A program made the position numbers and the translations under genes. Shown in pieces: positions 61,382-64,000 of a stretch of DNA of 64,000 bases. Under the pieces are notes generated by a model. The model saw nothing but the letters and a program-made list of their open reading frames with translations. It did not search any database and was not told the DNA's origin. Origin of the DNA: Bacillota bacterium. Lineage in GTDB: Bacteria; Bacillota; Clostridia; Lachnospirales; Lachnospiraceae. The stretch spans positions 62,001-126,000 of the forward strand of contig JAEVYY010000027.1 of NCBI GenBank assembly GCA_023392535.1, given 5' to 3'. Numbering within the stretch: the stretch's first letter is position 1; each line of letters opens with the position of its first letter.

Positions 61382-62590
61382 TTATTGATCCAGACCTTCC
61401 CAAACAATATTTCTGTATCTATTAGGATCCGTATTTCCTTCCGTGGAAAAACATAATACTCTGGAATCCTGATTCAATTGTATTGCCTCTCTTAGAGGAA
61501 TATAGGTATCGTCCGACAGGATGGCTGCCAATGCGCCAAAAGGTACCGCACCAGATTCTCCACTCGTTATGGGCGGGTCTCCTTTAACAGGTGCCGCTAA
61601 CATTCGCATTCCTTTTCTGGTCACCCAGTCGGGACAGGAAAGAAATACTTTTGTATGATTCCTAAGAATATCCCAGGAAATCGTATTGGGTTCTCCACAT
61701 GCCAACCCAGCCATAATAGTAGGCATATCTCCATCCACTATCTGAATTTCACCATCTCCCTTAATGGCTCCTTTATAAAGGCAGGCTGCTCTTGATGCTT
61801 CGACTACGATTACAAGCGGCGGATTCAGGGGATACCGATTGGCAAAATAACCCTGTATCGCTCCTGCTAAAGAGCCTACTCCAGCCTGTACAATCACATG
61901 CGTGGGTGCCGATCGGGTTGTTTCTGAAAACTGCTCATCCGCTTCCATTGCCATGGTGCCGTAACCTTGCATGATCCATGTCGGAATTTCTTCATAACCC
62001 TCCCATGCCGTATCTTGTACAATTACTCCATTTGGCACTTTTCTGGCTTCTTCGGCTGCTATACGGACACAAGCGTCATAATTCACCTCTTCTATGGTTA
62101 CGTTGGCCCCCTCTTTACGGATATGTTCCAGACGGTTCCATGTAGATCCTTTTGGCATAAACACCACTGACTTTTGTCCAAGTTTCTTTGCTGCCCATGC
62201 TACACCCCGGCCGTGATTGCCATCCGTTGCTGTAAAAAAGGTAGCCTGACCAAACTCTTCTTTTATTTTTTCTGATATAAGTATCTCATAGGGCAGTTCA
62301 CTCACATCCTTATGCAATTGTTTGGCTATGTACTTAGCCATAGCAAAAGAACCGCCAAGTACTTTAAATGCATTTAAACCGAATCGATCAGATTCATCTT
62401 TCACAAACAGTTTCTGCACTCCCAAATATGCTGCCATATTAGACAGCTCTCTGAGTGGCGTCTTCTGGTATTGAGGAAAGCTTTCATGAAATTTTCTCGC
62501 TTTTTTAATTTCACTGATGCTCATGACTTGTAGTTGCATATCATCTGTATGGGGCATTGTATTTATGGCCCATTTCATTTTCTCACTCAT
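61382..62590 (-). CDS. 2,3-diaminopropionate ammonia-lyase (YgeX/DpaL)
   Basis: 402 residues from the ATG at 62590, with GGAGG upstream. PLP fold-type II: the Schiff-base lysine is in FGLNAFKVLGGSFA, the substrate loop is FFTATDGNHGRGVAWAAK, and the cofactor phosphate site is VQAGVGSLAGAI. VQDTAWEGYEEIPTWIMQGY is typical of this lyase as opposed to threonine dehydratase. It converts 2,3-diaminopropionate to pyruvate and ammonia. It sits between the deacylase gene and the sigma-54 activator. Confidence 0.92.
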   Translation of the reverse strand: MSEKMKWAINTMPHTDDMQLQVMSISEIKKARKFHESFPQYQKTPLRELSNMAAYLGVQKLFVKDESDRFGLNAFKVLGGSFAMAKYIAKQLHKDVSELPYEILISEKIKEEFGQATFFTATDGNHGRGVAWAAKKLGQKSVVFMPKGSTWNRLEHIRKEGANVTIEEVNYDACVRIAAEEARKVPNGVIVQDTAWEGYEEIPTWIMQGYGTMAMEADEQFSETTRSAPTHVIVQAGVGSLAGAIQGYFANRYPLNPPLVIVVEASRAACLYKGAIKGDGEIQIVDGDMPTIMAGLACGEPNTISWDILRNHTKVFLSCPDWVTRKGMRMLAAPVKGDPPITSGESGAVPFGALAAILSDDTYIPLREAIQLNQDSRVLCFSTEGNTDPNRYRNIVWEGLDQ

Positions 62591-62627
62591 AATTTCCTCC
62601 ATTGATTTCGTTGTTAGTTCACCACCT

Positions 62628-64000
62628 TTATCTACGTAATACTTTTCCGTTTCTTATTCCCGTGAATTCACCCGTTCTAACAGCCACACGACCATTTACG
62701 ATGACATGCACGATTCCCTCCGGAAACTGTGCCGGTTCTGTAAAGGTTCCTTTCTCTTTTACGCTCTTTGCATCAAAAATGCAAAGATCCGCATAGTAGC
62801 CCCGTTCAATTTTACCTCTGTTTTTAATGTGCATGGCCTTTGCCGCTTTCCATGTCATCTTTGTAATGGCTTCCTCCAGTGTAAGGGCTTTTCTTTCTCT
62901 TACATAAGTGGATAAAATACGAGGAAACGAACCATATACTCTGGGATGAGGCTTTCCCCCTAATAGACCATCCGTACAAGCATTCATTTCCGGGCGCTTC
63001 ATAAAGCGCACTACATGCTCCTCTTTACCATAAAAATCCACCATACCCACAGCATTTTCCTCTTCCAGCAGAAGATCAAATGTTGCTTGATAAGGATCTT
63101 TCTTACGTAGGTGCCCCAGATCAAGCAGATTTAAGCCAACCGCATCCTGATTTTTTTGTGTTTTTACACTTGTAATAAAAATCTGATCCAACCCTGCAAA
63201 ATCCACAAAGTTGTCCCATCCGGGTATTCCCTCCGTAATGTCTTTTATCATAGCTTCCCGTAACTTAGGATCTTTAAGCCTGGTTAGAAGTTTATCCGTT
63301 CCTCCGTCGTGAGCCCAAGGAGGTAAGATGACACCTAGCATAGTGCTACCCGCTACATATGGATATTGGTCAAACGTAACTTTGATTCCTTTTTTTTCAC
63401 AAATATCCAGAAGCATCAGTACTTCGTCTATTTTATTCCAATTCTTTCTGCCACATACCTTAAAATGAGAGAAATGGATATGGATGCCACTTTCTTTTCC
63501 TATCCTTATTATTTCTTTCATAGAGTCCACGATGGTGTCCGCTTCACTTCTTTGATGTACGACATAAACACCGTCATACTCTGCTGCCACCTTACAAATC
63601 TCTATGATCTCTTCTATGGCGGAATAAGCACAGGGCATATAGATGAGGCCATCCGAAATGCCAATTGCTCCCGCCTCCATTTCCCGGCGAACGATTGATT
63701 TCATCCGCTCTAATTCTTCTTTATCAGGTTTTCTATTATCCAGTCCCATGGCTTCCATTCGTATATTTCCATGGGGCAACAGGTAACATTCATTGATGGA
63801 TGGCTCAGCCTCTTCTATCATGGTCAGATAATGAGCCGTATCCTGATAATTCCAGTTAATGCTATCACAATCACCATCAAGTCCAGCTAAGTTTTTCCTC
63901 CAGGGGCTAATGTAAGAAGGAGGGAGGGGTGCCATAGAGATTCCGTCCTGTCCTAATACTTCTGTAGTTATTCCTTGTTTGAGCTTCGGTAGAAGCTCAG
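62628..64000 (-). CDS. N-acyl-D-amino-acid deacylase family amidohydrolase (cut by right edge)
   Basis: About 457 codons; the frame stays open to position 64000, reading KQGITTEVLGQDGIS before the internal Met at 63935. The true start is therefore outside the window. Motifs IGISDGLIYMPCAY, VVHQRSEAD, IHFSHFKVCGRKN and FDQYPYVAG match D-aminoacylases of the metal-dependent amidohydrolase superfamily. The N-terminal HxH metal site must lie beyond the edge. It probably releases D-amino acids from N-acyl forms, but dihydropyrimidinase-like or other amide substrates are possible. It leads into the DpaL gene with a 37-base gap. Confidence 0.88.
   Translation of the reverse strand, partial: ELLPKLKQGITTEVLGQDGISMAPLPPSYISPWRKNLAGLDGDCDSINWNYQDTAHYLTMIEEAEPSINECYLLPHGNIRMEAMGLDNRKPDKEELERMKSIVRREMEAGAIGISDGLIYMPCAYSAIEEIIEICKVAAEYDGVYVVHQRSEADTIVDSMKEIIRIGKESGIHIHFSHFKVCGRKNWNKIDEVLMLLDICEKKGIKVTFDQYPYVAGSTMLGVILPPWAHDGGTDKLLTRLKDPKLREAMIKDITEGIPGWDNFVDFAGLDQIFITSVKTQKNQDAVGLNLLDLGHLRKKDPYQATFDLLLEEENAVGMVDFYGKEEHVVRFMKRPEMNACTDGLLGGKPHPRVYGSFPRILSTYVRERKALTLEEAITKMTWKAAKAMHIKNRGKIERGYYADLCIFDAKSVKEKGTFTEPAQFPEGIVHVIVNGRVAVRTGEFTGIRNGKVLRR

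Noticed and set aside
61347..62627. Sigma-54 promoter (GG-N10-GC) within the catabolic unit
   Set aside because: I looked at the short gaps and found no TGGCAC-N5-TTGCA-like sequence; it probably lies beyond 64000.
63935..63937. Internal Met as the start of the deacylase
   Set aside because: The frame upstream reads QGITTEVLGQDGIS, a conserved part of the family, so the gene extends past the window edge.

Overview
The window reads as a low-GC, flagellated, Gram-positive anaerobe of the Clostridia, most like the Lachnospiraceae. The reasons are the Firmicutes gene order rpmG-secE-nusG-rplK-rplA-rplJL-rpoBC, a Firmicutes late flagellar block (flgM-flgN-flgK-flgL-fliW-csrA, flaG-fliD-fliS, hag) under sigma-28-type promoters, and clostridial metabolic genes. 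The genus cannot be fixed from sequence alone. All genes but one lie on the minus strand, so each block is read from high to low coordinates.

Region 1 (1-10860): the ribosomal/RNA polymerase block. The left edge cuts rpoC; rpoB, rplL, rplJ, rplA, rplK, nusG, secE and rpmG follow. An L10 leader precedes rplJ, two look-alike structured leaders precede rplK and rplA, and rpoBC has its own promoter. A CapA-type phosphoesterase gene is inserted between rplA and rplJ.

Region 2 (10975-19500): flagellum-linked genes. The only plus-strand gene is a FliD-like protein. Opposite it, a sigma-28-type promoter drives a Maf flagellin glycosyltransferase, a CMP-nonulosonate synthetase fused to a HAD phosphatase, and a small acidic protein. 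An acyl-CoA carboxyltransferase with FabT-like operators and a chemoreceptor complete the region.

Region 3 (19560-46700): a very large unidirectional glycan locus. It holds a NeuB-type synthase with SAF and cupin domains, a second, larger Maf protein, a cytidylyltransferase/SDR/CDP-glycerol-transferase module, at least five sugar transferases (GT2, GT4, GT11), methyltransferases, a deacetylase, a sulfatase-like protein, an APS-kinase/methyltransferase fusion, a polymerase/ligase, Glf and VanZ. Its core, 22.8-38.9 kb, is markedly AT-rich. Eight proteins there carry copies of one small Rossmann-like GxGxxG domain attached to quite different enzymes or nearly alone. This is the most unusual thing in the window.

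Region 4 (46745-58360): late flagellar genes, with a short cysteine-containing flagellin, two tandem FlgK paralogues, the FliW/CsrA pair, and a candidate CsrA hairpin in the hag leader. Four sigma-28-type sites tie filament, cap, hook-junction and glycosylation genes together: flagellin is made and chaperoned from region 4 and is probably modified with nonulosonates by regions 2 and 3.

Region 5 (58385-64000): an amino-acid/amide catabolic set: YgeY-like M20 hydrolase, sigma-54 activator, 2,3-diaminopropionate ammonia-lyase (YgeX/DpaL), and an N-acyl-D-amino-acid deacylase that runs off the right edge. The arrangement recalls E. coli ygeVWXY.
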